A stretch of 64,000 nucleotides of DNA from Prochlorococcus marinus str. MIT 9211 (lineage in GTDB: Bacteria > Cyanobacteriota > Cyanobacteriia > PCC-6307 > Cyanobiaceae), in contig NC_009976.1 of assembly GCF_000018585.1 (NCBI RefSeq), forward strand, positions 615,982-679,981. Reading direction: 5' to 3'. This document shows positions 17,272-26,193 of the stretch, one piece after another (positions within the stretch are counted from its first letter, which is position 1; each line of letters begins with the position of its first letter). The notes under the pieces were generated by a model. It had not been told where the DNA came from, searched no databases, and saw only the letters and a program-made list of their open reading frames with translations. The position numbers and the translations under genes are program-made.

Positions 17272-17281
17272 CTCAATTTTT

Positions 17282-18010
17282 CTAATTCAATAAATACTTA
17301 TAGATTGTATCTATAAGTATTTCAAGCCTTTGTGATTTTCTTTGGTCATAAGCCCATGATCCAAGAACATTTTTTCTTAATCCTGCACTGGCAGGTGTTA
17401 GATGGTTCCCCTCAAGTTCAATAGCTTGAGATTGATCATTAATTCTGTTTTGAAGAGATTCAAGTAATAAATCTGTTTGGTCTAAATTATCTTGAGTGAA
17501 TTTGATTAATAAATTTCTCGGTTGTGAATATTTCTTTGTAATTAACTTCAAAGTCTCTTGAGGACTTGGACTAAATTCCGTTCTTATATTTAGTCTTTTA
17601 CTTACCTTCTCTACGAGAGGAATTGACTGGTCTGCTGTGAAATTGTTAAAACATAAACCAATAAATGCTTTGCTATTTCTTCCTAAGTCAGGAGCAAGTA
17701 GGTGCAATTTGCACCCTAAACTATGCCCAATTCTAAGTGAACTTGGCATTACTCCTACTCTTAAGTCGAGTTTTGTTTTGCATAACCGAAAATTCCGCCA
17801 GGCTTCATTAGCCTGAGATTGATGATCTAGCCCTGGAATATACCTCCATGCATGAACTGCGATGTTTCTTCTTGTGAGACCTTCCAAGAGAAGCTTGTAA
17901 CTAATATGAGGTGTAGTTGCTAGATAGCTTCCACCTATCATCTCAATTAGACCAATAGGCTTGGGAGGCCAGGAGCACCAAGTTCTTTCTATTAGTCTCC
18001 AGGTATACAT
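17282..18010 (-). CDS. DUF1350 family protein (alpha/beta-hydrolase-like)
   Basis: A 242-residue protein of the cyanobacterial and plastid DUF1350 family, related in fold to alpha/beta hydrolases. Typical features are the CSWPPKPIGLIEMIGGSYLATTPHISYKLLLEGL opening (read in pieces), the conserved IGHSLGCKLHLL segment near residue 112 (an elbow-like GHSLG with serine), and GNHLTPASAGL towards the C-terminus. Enzymatic activity has not been assigned to the family to my knowledge. It is followed by the DUF6439-like gene. Confidence 0.8.
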   Translation of the reverse strand: MYTWRLIERTWCSWPPKPIGLIEMIGGSYLATTPHISYKLLLEGLTRRNIAVHAWRYIPGLDHQSQANEAWRNFRLCKTKLDLRVGVMPSSLRIGHSLGCKLHLLAPDLGRNSKAFIGLCFNNFTADQSIPLVEKVSKRLNIRTEFSPSPQETLKLITKKYSQPRNLLIKFTQDNLDQTDLLLESLQNRINDQSQAIELEGNHLTPASAGLRKNVLGSWAYDQRKSQRLEILIDTIYKYLLN

Positions 18011-18167
18011 TTAATTCCTACTTCTTCTTGAATCATGAATAATTATTGATTAAAAAGCTTGCAAAATTTGCAATTAACATCAAAATATTTCATGAAAGTT
18101 GGACTTCTGTAAATATACTGGTTTTCTTCTTAGGAAGAAGCAGTTTTACACTTGAAAAGTTTTTAGG

Positions 18168-18905
18168 ATGCAAAAGGAATTTGATTTCGTTAGTAATTCA
18201 ACTAAAGGCAGCATTGGGGAGTTTCCTAAGACATTGCTTATCCTAGATACGGAAACTACTGGTCTTGATTCAGATAAAGATCAGTGTTTAGAAATAGGAG
18301 CAATACTTTTTCATGTCAAAACGAGATCTGTTCTTGCCCAAAACTCTTTCTTGTTACCTGTTGACGAAAACTCAGCCGAATCAATTAACCGTATTCCTGC
18401 TGAGATAACAAGAATCTTTCAACCTTGGGAAATGGGAATGAAATATTTTGAGGAATTAGTGGATTGTGCAGAAGCTGTTGTGGCACATAATGTTGCTTTT
18501 GATAAGCAATGGTTTGGCAGCCCTCCTCTTCCTAAATTAATAAAACCATGGATTTGTTCCATGGAAGACATCTCATGGCCTTCACATCTTCAATTAAGAA
18601 GCAGACCATCTGTTAGGGACTTGGCCTTGGCTTATGAGATACCAGTCTGGAGTGCTCACAGAGCTTTGACTGATTGTATTTATTTGGCTGAGGTCTTTAG
18701 ACGTTGTGATCAATTGGAAACTCTTTTGGTTCATGGATTAGAGCCAAGAATGCTTATGCGGGCTCAGGTCTCTTATGAGCAGAGGCACTTGGCGAAGAAT
18801 GCGGGCTTTCGTTGGAATGACCCAGTTCATGGAGCTTGGACGCGACGTTTGAGCGCTAGAGAGGCTTCTCAGCTCGACTTTCCTGTGGATTTTGTTGATA
18901 GTTAA
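18168..18905 (+). CDS. DEDDh 3'-5' exonuclease (DnaQ-like)
   Basis: A 245-residue exonuclease resembling the proofreading epsilon subunit family. The ExoI motif is LILDTETTGLDSDKDQCLEIG near 25-45. ExoII is HNVAFDKQWFG near 107, and ExoIII is HRALTDCIYLAEVF near 165, with the His and Asp of the DEDDh class. The C-terminal 60 residues (YEQRHLAKNAGFRWNDPVHGAWTRRLS, read in pieces) form the small extension common in cyanobacterial homologues. It may act in repair or RNA/DNA turnover. The start is ATG at 18168. Confidence 0.85.
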   Translation: MQKEFDFVSNSTKGSIGEFPKTLLILDTETTGLDSDKDQCLEIGAILFHVKTRSVLAQNSFLLPVDENSAESINRIPAEITRIFQPWEMGMKYFEELVDCAEAVVAHNVAFDKQWFGSPPLPKLIKPWICSMEDISWPSHLQLRSRPSVRDLALAYEIPVWSAHRALTDCIYLAEVFRRCDQLETLLVHGLEPRMLMRAQVSYEQRHLAKNAGFRWNDPVHGAWTRRLSAREASQLDFPVDFVDS

Positions 18906-19005
18906 AGCTACTGGTCAACTTATTGGCTAGATAGATTTCCTTTAGATATCTGAAGCCAGTCGGTTATTTCGTGCAAATAGTGAATTGTCTTGCCAATCTA
19001 TTTAT

Positions 19006-19278
19006 ATGAATGGATTAGATTTGAACAAAAATCCCCTTCGTAGGAGGGGCATAGAGCGTCAAAAACTAAAAAGACGCTTAAGACAATGGCAACAAGCCAG
19101 AAGCTGGGCCCGTTTAATTCGTGAGGCAGAGCATCTTTGGAAAGTTGATTCTAGAGAGTTGAAACGCCTTGGTGCATTGGAATTGACACAGTTGCTTCAA
19201 GAGGTACCTCAGTCATATAGAAGAAGGGTGAATCTCTGGTTGATTAAGTATTCAGTTGCTACGAGATTCGGAAACTAA
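19006..19278 (+). CDS. Small arginine-rich hypothetical protein
   Basis: I take the ATG at 19006 (90 residues); a TTG at 18985 would add seven. The protein is strongly basic and helical (RRRGIERQKLKRRLRQW, AEHLWKVDSRELKRLGAL), without hydrophobic helices. It could bind nucleic acid, but no domain is recognised. It follows the exonuclease gene by about 100 bp on the same strand. Confidence 0.55.
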   Translation: MNGLDLNKNPLRRRGIERQKLKRRLRQWQQARSWARLIREAEHLWKVDSRELKRLGALELTQLLQEVPQSYRRRVNLWLIKYSVATRFGN

Positions 19279-19880
19279 TTTTAACTGTGAGGAAATTGCT
19301 TTTGGGTAGTTTTAATGGATTTTATTTAAACTGCCTCTTACTTAGGAACGAAATACCACTCAATTCGAAAGCGCAAATAAGCTTTATTCTCAAAAAAATA
19401 TTTTGATTGTTGAAAAGAAAAGTAATCTAGAAATATAATTAAAATCTATTTATTAGTTGCCTTTTCACTTTGATCAAGACCTCTATAATTATAACTTGAA
19501 TATTGCTATTACAATAAAATGATTAACTTAAGAAGCAAATTAAATTCCACCTAGGCTTTCTCTCTAACTAACAGACTATTTATTTTGTAATAGGTTTTAA
19601 GCTTGATTTATTTGTAGAGAGCTTATGGATAATTCATATTTTCATTATTGTTGAAACTCGAATAGAGAGCATTCCAATAACATTAAATGAGTTCTTTATA
19701 ACCTAGATGGTTACACGTGCTATAGAAATAGCCACAACTCTCGTGTTTTTAATTCTCTATGCTCTTTCACAAAAAACCTTATCGATTTAAGCTTAGCTAG
19801 GGAATTTCAAGGACAATATTTCTTGGCTTGGCTCCGTAATGGACAGGTGTATTCTAAGTTTTAAGTGAAAAAATCTCGTT
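19279..19880. other. 602-bp non-coding stretch before hisS
   Basis: The longest gene-free interval. It is AT-rich with no credible ORF on either strand, no tRNA-like T-loop and no strong terminator hairpin. The final 80 bp probably hold the hisS promoter. An unannotated small RNA could be present, but I see no known motif. Confidence 0.4.
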
Positions 19881-21152
19881 TTGACTGAGTTTCAAACTTT
19901 GCGAGGGATGGTAGACCTCTTGCCAATGCAAACTCAGCGTTGGCAAATAGTTGAGAATTTAGCTAGGCATCACTTTCATAGAGCAGGTCTAAAAGAAATT
20001 CGGACACCACTTCTGGAAATCACAGAATTATTTGCAAGAGGTATAGGTGAGGCTACTGATGTAGTGGGAAAGGAGATGTATACATTCTTGGACCGAGGTG
20101 ATCGATCGTGCACGCTCAGACCAGAAGGAACGGCTTCAGTGGTTAGATCTGTTGTTCAGCATGGTCTCTTGAATCAAGGGCCTCAAAGGCTTTGGTATGG
20201 AGGGCCAATGTTTCGTTATGAACGCCCACAGGCTGGGAGACAAAGACAGTTTCATCAAATGGGAGTTGAGTTTTTTGGTTTACCGTCAATACATGCCGAT
20301 GCTGAATTGATTTCTATTGCTTGGGATTTATTGCAGGATTTAGGTTTAAAAGATTTAAAACTAGAATTAAATAGTCTTGGTACATTTGAGGATAGACAAA
20401 ACTATCATGCTCGATTAAATGAATGGTTAGAATGTAATTTTAAATTGCTTGATAAGGATTCCCAAGATCGAATTCATAAGAATCCTCTGCGAATATTAGA
20501 TACTAAAAATCAATCAACACAAGAACTTTTAAAAGATGCACCATTACTAACAGATTATTTAAGTGATCTAAGCAAAGAAAGATTTTTGTGTTTACAAGAA
20601 GCCCTACATAAACTGAAGATACCATTTGATCTTAATCACAATCTTGTAAGAGGACTTGATTATTATTGCCATACAGCATTTGAAATTACTAGTAGTCAAT
20701 TGGGTGCCCAAGCAACTGTTTGTGGAGGCGGTCGTTACGATAGATTAGTTAAACAACTTGGCGGTCCAGATACTCCCTCTATTGGATGGGCTATTGGAAT
20801 GGAGAGATTGATTATCCTGCTAGAAGATTCTATTCATAAAGAACAATTTGTTGATGTTTATTTTATAAATAGAGGGGAATTGCCAGCAATTGAGGCTCTT
20901 TCTTTGACAAGGAAGTTAAGAGCATTCAATATTATTGTCGAATTAGATCACTCCCAAGCAAATTTTTCTAAGCAGTTTAAAAGGGCTAACAGGTCTAATG
21001 CTAAATGGGCTATTATTATGGGAGAAGATGAAATAGCTAAAGGAGAAATACGTCTGAAAAGACTAACTTCTAGTATTAATGGAGATGGTTTTGATGAAAT
21101 TTGCTTTAGGAATTCTGAATTTAATGAATTGGTTCACACATTAAAGAACTAA
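19881..21152 (+). CDS. hisS: Histidyl-tRNA synthetase
   Basis: Charges tRNA-His. The 423-residue class II synthetase has motif 2 in [21 protein letters not shown] (about 110-130), the histidine-binding peptide [15 protein letters not shown] (HisA, near 258), and [30 protein letters not shown] (motif 3 region, read in pieces). The C-terminal anticodon-binding domain follows ([17 protein letters not shown]). The start is TTG at 19881; an earlier GTG at 19866 hits a stop at once, which decides the start. A small membrane ORF follows. Confidence 0.97.
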   Translation: MTEFQTLRGMVDLLPMQTQRWQIVENLARHHFHRAGLKEIRTPLLEITELFARGIGEATDVVGKEMYTFLDRGDRSCTLRPEGTASVVRSVVQHGLLNQGPQRLWYGGPMFRYERPQAGRQRQFHQMGVEFFGLPSIHADAELISIAWDLLQDLGLKDLKLELNSLGTFEDRQNYHARLNEWLECNFKLLDKDSQDRIHKNPLRILDTKNQSTQELLKDAPLLTDYLSDLSKERFLCLQEALHKLKIPFDLNHNLVRGLDYYCHTAFEITSSQLGAQATVCGGGRYDRLVKQLGGPDTPSIGWAIGMERLIILLEDSIHKEQFVDVYFINRGELPAIEALSLTRKLRAFNIIVELDHSQANFSKQFKRANRSNAKWAIIMGEDEIAKGEIRLKRLTSSINGDGFDEICFRNSEFNELVHTLKN

Positions 21153-21192
21153 TGAACTAAATTGCCAACCTATAAACTATGACTTTTAAACA

Positions 21193-21435
21193 ATGAATTT
21201 GATCCTTTTTTTAGTTGGTGCAATTCTACTTACCCTTTATTTTTATAAGAATCTATTGAACAGACAAAAAACAAAAGTACCTTTCAAAGGTCTAAGTATG
21301 AGGGATTGGATGTCAATGAATCGGGAGGAACGCAATGAAATCAATCGAAATCATAATCTAAATACAATGAAGAGGAAAAGAGAATTACTAGATAAAATAA
21401 GAAAAGAATATATTTCTTACACTAAAGATAAATAA
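21193..21435 (+). CDS. Small membrane-anchored hypothetical protein
   Basis: An 80-residue ORF with an N-terminal transmembrane helix (about 3-19, LILFLVGAILLTLYFYK) and a charged C-terminal part rich in Lys, Arg, Glu and Asn (RDWMSMNREERNEINRNH). No family is recognised. It follows hisS by 40 bp on the same strand and may be co-transcribed with it. Codon and amino-acid usage are similar to neighbours. Confidence 0.5.
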   Translation: MNLILFLVGAILLTLYFYKNLLNRQKTKVPFKGLSMRDWMSMNREERNEINRNHNLNTMKRKRELLDKIRKEYISYTKDK

Positions 21436-21449
21436 ATATAGGTTCAATT

Positions 21450-21794
21450 ATGAATTGGCCGCCAAATCTAGCTTGGACTAGTACATCTCCAATTTATGGA
21501 ATGCATTCCTTTGTCGCCATTAATTATGGCATTCATAAAAATACTCGTTGGGTAAGCATGGTATCCGTACTTGATGGCGATATCAGATTCAGAATTGACT
21601 TTGAGGAGCTTATAAGTTCATCCAACTGGTCACCTGGCTGGATTGAACATGAAGACGACTTTATAGGGATGCTTTCTAACGATTCTCATAAGACTTCTGT
21701 TCCTATGGTCCCGAAAAACTTATCTTGTTTGCACCCCTCGGAAGACTCTGGGCTTACCATTCCCTTAGATAACGACAATTCTAGAAGTTGGTGA
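21450..21794 (+). CDS. Hypothetical protein
   Basis: A 114-residue soluble ORF, WPPNLAWTSTSPIYGMHSFV to PLDNDNSRSW, with many Trp, Asp, Ser and Pro. No recognised domain, signal peptide or membrane helix. The start ATG at 21450 is 14 bp after the preceding ORF, so both could share a transcript. The segment KNTRWVSMVSVLDGDIRFRIDFEEL looks like a beta-strand pair, supporting a folded protein. It is most likely a picocyanobacterial orphan. Confidence 0.5.
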   Translation: MNWPPNLAWTSTSPIYGMHSFVAINYGIHKNTRWVSMVSVLDGDIRFRIDFEELISSSNWSPGWIEHEDDFIGMLSNDSHKTSVPMVPKNLSCLHPSEDSGLTIPLDNDNSRSW

Positions 21795-21886
21795 TTTCAA
21801 CCAATTTGTAGACATGAATTTTAATTCACGTATTTTTACCTAATTTTATTTTATGGGCTTACCTTCCTAAAAAATTCACGTTAAGA

Positions 21887-22147
21887 ATGGATAACTTCTA
21901 TTTATTGATGAAGGAAACTCAGTGGCTAGATGAAAAAGTAGCAAGTAAAGAGCTTGGTGTTAGTCCAGCGACTTTGAAATTATGGAGAGAGGTTGGATAC
22001 CTAAAGCCTGGAACTCATTGGAGAAGCGCTCCCCACGACGACTCGCTTCCTTGGACTCCGAATGTGATTTACCATTTAAGTTGGTGCAAGGAAGTTATTG
22101 AATATTGGAAAGATAAAGATGCTCCTATAACTACTATTGCTGCCTAA
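21887..22147 (+). CDS. Small helix-turn-helix protein (MerR/excisionase-like fold)
   Basis: An 86-residue protein whose middle carries WLDEKVASKELGVSPATLKLWREVGYLKPG (read in pieces). This looks like a winged helix-turn-helix of the MerR/Xis type: a leading strand, a helix with LGVSPATLKLW as the recognition region, then a G-x-L-x-P-G wing. The C-terminal part (TPNVIYHLSWCKEVIEYWK) adds a helix. No integrase or phage gene is adjacent, so a role as excisionase is not supported. It may be a small DNA-binding regulator. Confidence 0.55.
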   Translation: MDNFYLLMKETQWLDEKVASKELGVSPATLKLWREVGYLKPGTHWRSAPHDDSLPWTPNVIYHLSWCKEVIEYWKDKDAPITTIAA

Positions 22148-22181
22148 TACTCTATGGAGATATTTTTTGACATTTTTAAGA

Positions 22182-22406
22182 TTAGGTTATTAGCGTTTCG
22201 TTTTTGCAGTCATTAATTGATGATTGCAAAATAGGGTATAAATCCTTCATTCGAAGATAGGCATCAGAATTCCTGTAGAAATCAGCTTGTTCTCTGTAAT
22301 AGTCTTCTGTCGCCATCTTTAGACTGTTTCTTTCTAACGAATTCCCTATCAGTTCCATAGCTAGAATTAATTTCCCATACCCTCTATTAGTTGCAATACA
22401 TAGCAA
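22182..22406 (-). CDS. Hypothetical protein
   Basis: A 74-residue ORF. The N-terminal part (about 1-30) is less convincing, while MATEDYYREQADFYRNSDAY onward reads as a natural charged helical protein. The true start may therefore be the internal ATG at codon 31. No domain is recognised. It lies in an area of small orphan ORFs. Confidence 0.35.
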   Translation of the reverse strand: MLCIATNRGYGKLILAMELIGNSLERNSLKMATEDYYREQADFYRNSDAYLRMKDLYPILQSSINDCKNETLIT

Positions 22407-22510
22407 CTACAAGCTTCTTTATATTTATTCAAGAATTAAGAAGCATTTGTCTTAATACCTTGACCTGATTAATGATTTTTATATTGATCTATAAATCTAA
22501 GAAAGTATGA

Positions 22511-22639
22511 TCAAGCAGATAACTTCGAGTGAATTTTCTCTGCTTTACGAATAAGTTTCTTGGCTGCCTTCCTATCTATGCATTTTTGGGCTTTGACTGA
22601 AAGTTTAAGAAGTTTTTGATGTTGCTTGGACATCTGCAT
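22511..22639 (-). CDS. 42-residue basic small protein
   Basis: A short ORF reading MQMSKQHQKLLKLSVKAQ then CIDRKAAKKLIRKAEKIHSK, ending LSA. It is a lysine-rich amphipathic helix with natural composition. It is below the size normally scanned. A second ATG at codon 3 is possible. No family is recognised. Confidence 0.4.
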   Translation of the reverse strand: MQMSKQHQKLLKLSVKAQKCIDRKAAKKLIRKAEKIHSKLSA

Positions 22640-22821
22640 GCTGATCTAAGCCTATTAATCACTTTATGAAATTTCATTTTAACAGAAGTTAAGTAAATGA
22701 CAAAAAAATAGCTCTCTTCAAGGTGCTTGCCCTCATAAGAAATACTGCTATAACTGCTTTTTCGCTGGAAGACAAAAATTTTAAAATATGAATTCTAAAT
22801 TTTTTTCTTATATTCATCCGT

Positions 22822-22977
22822 CTAGCCGATGAAATTATCTGGTAAATCAGGAAGGAACTTTTTGAAATAAGTGATGAAAAACCACAGAATAATAATATTC
22901 CCAAGCATTGCCATTGCAAACCTTACTCTCATGTCCTTAACAAGAGGAAGGATGAACTCCCATAGTTTCAAAAACAT
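22822..22977 (-). CDS. 51-residue membrane small protein
   Basis: Reads MFLKLWEFILPLVKDMRVRF followed by a hydrophobic helix (AMAMLGNIIILWFFITYF) and KKFLPDLPDNFIG. One transmembrane helix flanked by charged residues and a normal composition favour it over the overlapping 76-residue frame (22689-22919), whose sequence is serine/arginine-heavy and unnatural. No family is recognised. It lies upstream of, and divergent from, pcb. Confidence 0.45.
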   Translation of the reverse strand: MFLKLWEFILPLVKDMRVRFAMAMLGNIIILWFFITYFKKFLPDLPDNFIG

Positions 22978-23282
22978 TTCTTTTATTTTTGGGAAATAGT
23001 AATCCTATGGTACTTAATTATCTTCTTGAAAAACGAAATTGGATTCTCCATAAAGTTCTGCAGTAGCAATTATTAAATAGCTCTTACCCTCTCTTGAACT
23101 TATTGCAAATCATCAATGTTCTATCTGAGGAATTCACCCTTTCAAGATTGGCATGGTTAGCCAAGTCATTAGCTTATTTTGTGGACTGATAGCTTTACAC
23201 AATGTAAAAGGTCTTGGTTTTATTCGTATTTGGCTCGCCTTTTTAGTTAACCTCTGGCAGCTTAGCCACCTTGCACAATTTA
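22978..23282. other. 305-bp upstream region of pcb
   Basis: A gene-free stretch between the divergent 51-residue ORF and pcb, presumably holding the pcb promoter and leader. An overlapping 59-codon frame (23153-23332) runs into pcb but is probably not a gene. No hairpin terminator or recognised regulator box was found. Confidence 0.4.
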
Positions 23283-24338
23283 ATGCAGACATATGGAAAT
23301 CCAGACGTCACCTACGGGTGGTGGGCTGGTAATTCTGGGGTTACTAATCGCTCAGGCAAATTCATCGCTGCTCATGCCTCACATACTGGCTTGATAGCTT
23401 TCTGGGCTGGTGCCTTCACTTTATTTGAATTAGCGCGTTTCGACCCATCAGTACCTATGGGTCACCAACCTTTGATCGCTCTTCCTCATTTAGCGACATT
23501 AGGAATTGGTTTTGATGAGACAGGTACTTTTGTAGGTGGAAGCACTGTTATTGCAGTTGCTGTTGTTCACCTTGTAGCTTCTATGGTTTATGGGGCTGGC
23601 GGACTTCTTCATTCACTTCTCTTTGCAGGTGATATGCAGGACTCTCAAGTAGCTCAGGCCAGAAAATTCAAATTGGAATGGGATAACCCAGATAATCAAA
23701 CTTTTATCTTGGGTCATCATCTTATTTTCTTGGGTATAGCTAATATCCAGTTTGTTGAGTGGGCCAGAGTTCACGGTATCTGGGATTCAGCAGCAGGTGC
23801 TGTCCGTCAGGTTGAATACAATCTCAACTTGTCCGCAATTTGGAATCACCAGTTCGACTTCCTTTCTATAAGTAATCTTGAGGACGTCATGGGAGGGCAC
23901 GCTTTCTTGGCATTCCTAATGATTTCTGGCGGTGCTTTCCATATTGCTACTAAGCAAGTTGGAGAATACAGCAAGTTCAAAGGTTCAGGATTACTTTCTG
24001 CAGAAGCAGTACTTTCTTGGTCACTAGCTGGTATTGGTTGGATGGCTATTGTTGCAGCCTTCTGGTGTGCAACAAACACCACCGTTTACCCAGTTGAGTA
24101 TTTTGGTGAGGTTCTAGAGCTTAAGTTTGGAGTTTCGCCTTATTGGGTGGATACTGTAGCTCTCGCTGAAGGTGCCCATACATCTAGAGCTTGGTTGACG
24201 AATGTCCATTACTATCTTGGATTCTTCTATATTCAAGGACATTTATGGCATGCGTTGCGTGCAATGGGCTTTGATTTCAAACGAGTAGCATCTGCTGTAA
24301 GTAATATTGGTTCTGCAGATATTACCTTGAATGATTGA
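23283..24338 (+). CDS. pcb: Divinyl-chlorophyll a/b light-harvesting protein Pcb
   Basis: Prochlorococcus antenna protein that binds divinyl chlorophylls a and b and delivers energy to photosystem I or II, in the thylakoid membrane. I start at ATG 23283 (351 residues, MQTYGNPDVTYGWWAGN), the usual Pcb start and length; a TTG 12 bp earlier is unneeded. Six transmembrane helices are predicted, as in IsiA/CP43. Conserved His residues lie in AAHASHTGLIAFWAGAF, GHHLIFLGIANIQF and YYLGFFYIQGHLWHALRAMGFDF. The large lumenal loop of CP43 is absent, as is normal for Pcb. A strong terminator follows, indicating a monocistronic message. Which paralogue (A-H) cannot be told. Confidence 0.95.
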   Translation: MQTYGNPDVTYGWWAGNSGVTNRSGKFIAAHASHTGLIAFWAGAFTLFELARFDPSVPMGHQPLIALPHLATLGIGFDETGTFVGGSTVIAVAVVHLVASMVYGAGGLLHSLLFAGDMQDSQVAQARKFKLEWDNPDNQTFILGHHLIFLGIANIQFVEWARVHGIWDSAAGAVRQVEYNLNLSAIWNHQFDFLSISNLEDVMGGHAFLAFLMISGGAFHIATKQVGEYSKFKGSGLLSAEAVLSWSLAGIGWMAIVAAFWCATNTTVYPVEYFGEVLELKFGVSPYWVDTVALAEGAHTSRAWLTNVHYYLGFFYIQGHLWHALRAMGFDFKRVASAVSNIGSADITLND

Positions 24339-24375
24339 TTTCACTATAAGCTCAAACTTTTGAACTTATAGATGT

Positions 24376-24407
24376 AAAAAAGCCTCACTTTTAGGTGAGG
24401 CTTTTTT
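24376..24407 (+). terminator. Rho-independent terminator after pcb
   Basis: AAAAAAGCCTCAC (24376-24388), a TTTTAG loop, then GTGAGGCTTTTTT (24395-24407): a perfect 13-bp stem with a closing T run. It lies 38 bp after the pcb stop. The A-run on the other side makes it usable in both directions. Confidence 0.9.
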
Positions 24408-24483
24408 AATGGTTTATCTTTCCCATTCTTATTTAGACTTTGACTGGTTACTTCTTTACTTTTAAGGATATTGTTTCTTGTAA

Positions 24484-25854
24484 ATGAACTCAGTATTGAA
24501 TGATTTAAATATTGAACTTTACTTCACAAGCATTCCTTATTTGTGGCTTGCTTTGTCTGTATTTGTCATCTTTGCGATCTTGTTGTTCATAAGTAGGCAA
24601 TTTGAATCTGCACTCAGATTTGAAAGATTAGGCATACCAATAGCTTTACTTATTGGAATTATCACTTTATTAATTGGACCTTTTGGAATTATTCCACTAT
24701 TACCCCAAGCTGTAACTGATATATGGGACGACTTTCCAACACCCTTGCTTACTTTGGTCTTTGCAACATTAATGCTTGGTCGACCCATTCCAGCTAGGCA
24801 AGGTTTGTTTGAACCTGTTGCAAAACAAGCTTTGCTTGGTTTTTTGCTTGGTTTTGGTCAGTATTTGGTAGGAGGTGTTGTCGTTTTATTGGTGTTAATT
24901 CCCTATATGGGAGTAGATCCTTTAATGGGATGTCTTATAGAAGTTGGTTTTGAAGGTGGGCACGGAGCTGCAGCAGTAATGGGAGAAAGTTTTAGACATA
25001 TTGGCTTTTCTAAAGGATTAGACCTTGGATTAGCAATGGCAACTATTGGATTGCTTTCGTCAACTATATTTGGCAGTGCCTTGATAATTATTGGGCGTTT
25101 CTTGGGGTGGATTATTCCTTCAGAGCATAGTCATGATCCTAAAAATGACTCTGAAAAAATCCTTTCTATAGATCAACAATTTAGATTGATATTAATTAAT
25201 TTTGCCTTTATAGGCTTAGCAGTTTTGATAGGTCTAACTCTATTGAACTTGTTCAGACTAATTGGTGAATATTTAGGAGGTACAATTCAATCAGTTTCTT
25301 CAACTTTTCCTGTTTTTCCTTTGGCTTTATTTGGATCACTTTTAATACGATTTTTACTAGAAAAGACCAACAATACAGAACTAGTTTCTTCAATACTGCA
25401 GAGAGAAATTGGGATTTTATCAACAGATCTTCTTATAATTACTGCGATGGCTGGTCTCAATTTACCTTTAATATCAAATAATTGGATGTCACTTACATTA
25501 CTTTCAATAGCTGGGTTAACATGGAATTTATTCGCAATGTTTCTATTCGCAAGAATATCATTTGGCGAAAGATGGTTTGAGAGATCAATAATTGAATTTG
25601 GAAATGCAACTGGTGTTGCTGCAAGTGGCATATTACTTCTTCGTTTGGCAGATCCAGAAGATAAAACCAATACTTTACCTATCTTTTCTATAAAACAGTT
25701 ATTTTTGCAGCCACTTCTATCTGGAGGCTTAATAACAGTAATAGCACCAATAGCAATTATGTCTATCGGTTTAGCGCAATGGACTGAACTATGTGGCTTA
25801 ATGACAGTTTTATTTATTCTTTTTGGGTTCTTATTACAAAATAGAGATTTTTAA
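24484..25854 (+). CDS. gltS: Sodium/glutamate symporter family protein (GltS)
   Basis: Inner-membrane protein of about ten to twelve helices resembling GltS Na+-coupled glutamate carriers. The length is 456 residues, longer than the roughly 400 of E. coli GltS. The two conserved pore-loop signatures are present: GFEGGHGAAAVMGESF near residue 155, and, in the second repeat, FGNATGVAASGILLLRLADP near residue 377. The region between the repeats (about 215-235, SEHSHDPKNDSEK) is a polar loop. In a picocyanobacterium it would take up amino acids, but the substrate is not proven by sequence. It is preceded by the pcb terminator. Confidence 0.88.
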   Translation: MNSVLNDLNIELYFTSIPYLWLALSVFVIFAILLFISRQFESALRFERLGIPIALLIGIITLLIGPFGIIPLLPQAVTDIWDDFPTPLLTLVFATLMLGRPIPARQGLFEPVAKQALLGFLLGFGQYLVGGVVVLLVLIPYMGVDPLMGCLIEVGFEGGHGAAAVMGESFRHIGFSKGLDLGLAMATIGLLSSTIFGSALIIIGRFLGWIIPSEHSHDPKNDSEKILSIDQQFRLILINFAFIGLAVLIGLTLLNLFRLIGEYLGGTIQSVSSTFPVFPLALFGSLLIRFLLEKTNNTELVSSILQREIGILSTDLLIITAMAGLNLPLISNNWMSLTLLSIAGLTWNLFAMFLFARISFGERWFERSIIEFGNATGVAASGILLLRLADPEDKTNTLPIFSIKQLFLQPLLSGGLITVIAPIAIMSIGLAQWTELCGLMTVLFILFGFLLQNRDF

Positions 25855-25933
25855 GAGCAAATTGAAACTTGATAAGGAACCTATTGATTTAATCTAATGT
25901 AGTGTAATAACTTTACTGTATAGCTGGATTAAA

Positions 25934-26191
25934 ATGCAATTGGGAAACTATCAAGAAGTGCCTCATCAAGAGTCTAGGGAAAAATGGTTCAGAAGCCATC
26001 TTCTTGATCGCGAGGTAGAATTAAAGGAGCTTTACGAGATGCCTCAACAAGATTTGGATTTGTTAATGGCAGAAACAGCAGAATTAAGAAGTGATATTGG
26101 TAATAGGGAGAGAAACTTAGGCAAATTTTGTACAGCAGGTTATTTCTTGGAGCTGGCTAGAATTATAGATAAAAGAAGAGTGGAGAGTTAA
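25934..26191 (+). CDS. Small acidic hypothetical protein
   Basis: An 85-residue soluble, Glu/Arg-rich protein. Heptad-like hydrophobics in REVELKELYEMPQQDLDLLMAETAEL (read in pieces) suggest a coiled coil or helical hairpin. No family is recognised. It is on the + strand, 80 bp after gltS, and converges with the GST-like gene 2 bp away. Confidence 0.5.
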   Translation: MQLGNYQEVPHQESREKWFRSHLLDREVELKELYEMPQQDLDLLMAETAELRSDIGNRERNLGKFCTAGYFLELARIIDKRRVES

Positions 26192-26193
26192 GA

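Noticed and set aside
21887-22147. Idea that the HTH protein is an excisionase of a mobile element
   Set aside because: No integrase, attachment site or phage gene is adjacent, and the tRNA gene is more than 30 kb away.
22689-22919. 76-residue minus strand ORF upstream of pcb
   Set aside because: It overlaps the better 51-residue ORF at 22822-22977 and has a Ser/Arg-heavy, unnatural composition.
23153-23332. 59-residue + strand frame running into the pcb start
   Set aside because: It overlaps the first 50 bp of pcb in another frame, has no ribosome-binding site, and its 3' end simply reads pcb out of frame. A leader peptide cannot be excluded but is unsupported.
25287-25670. 127-residue minus strand ORF in gltS
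   Set aside because: Shadow of the gltS coding region; no coding signal of its own.
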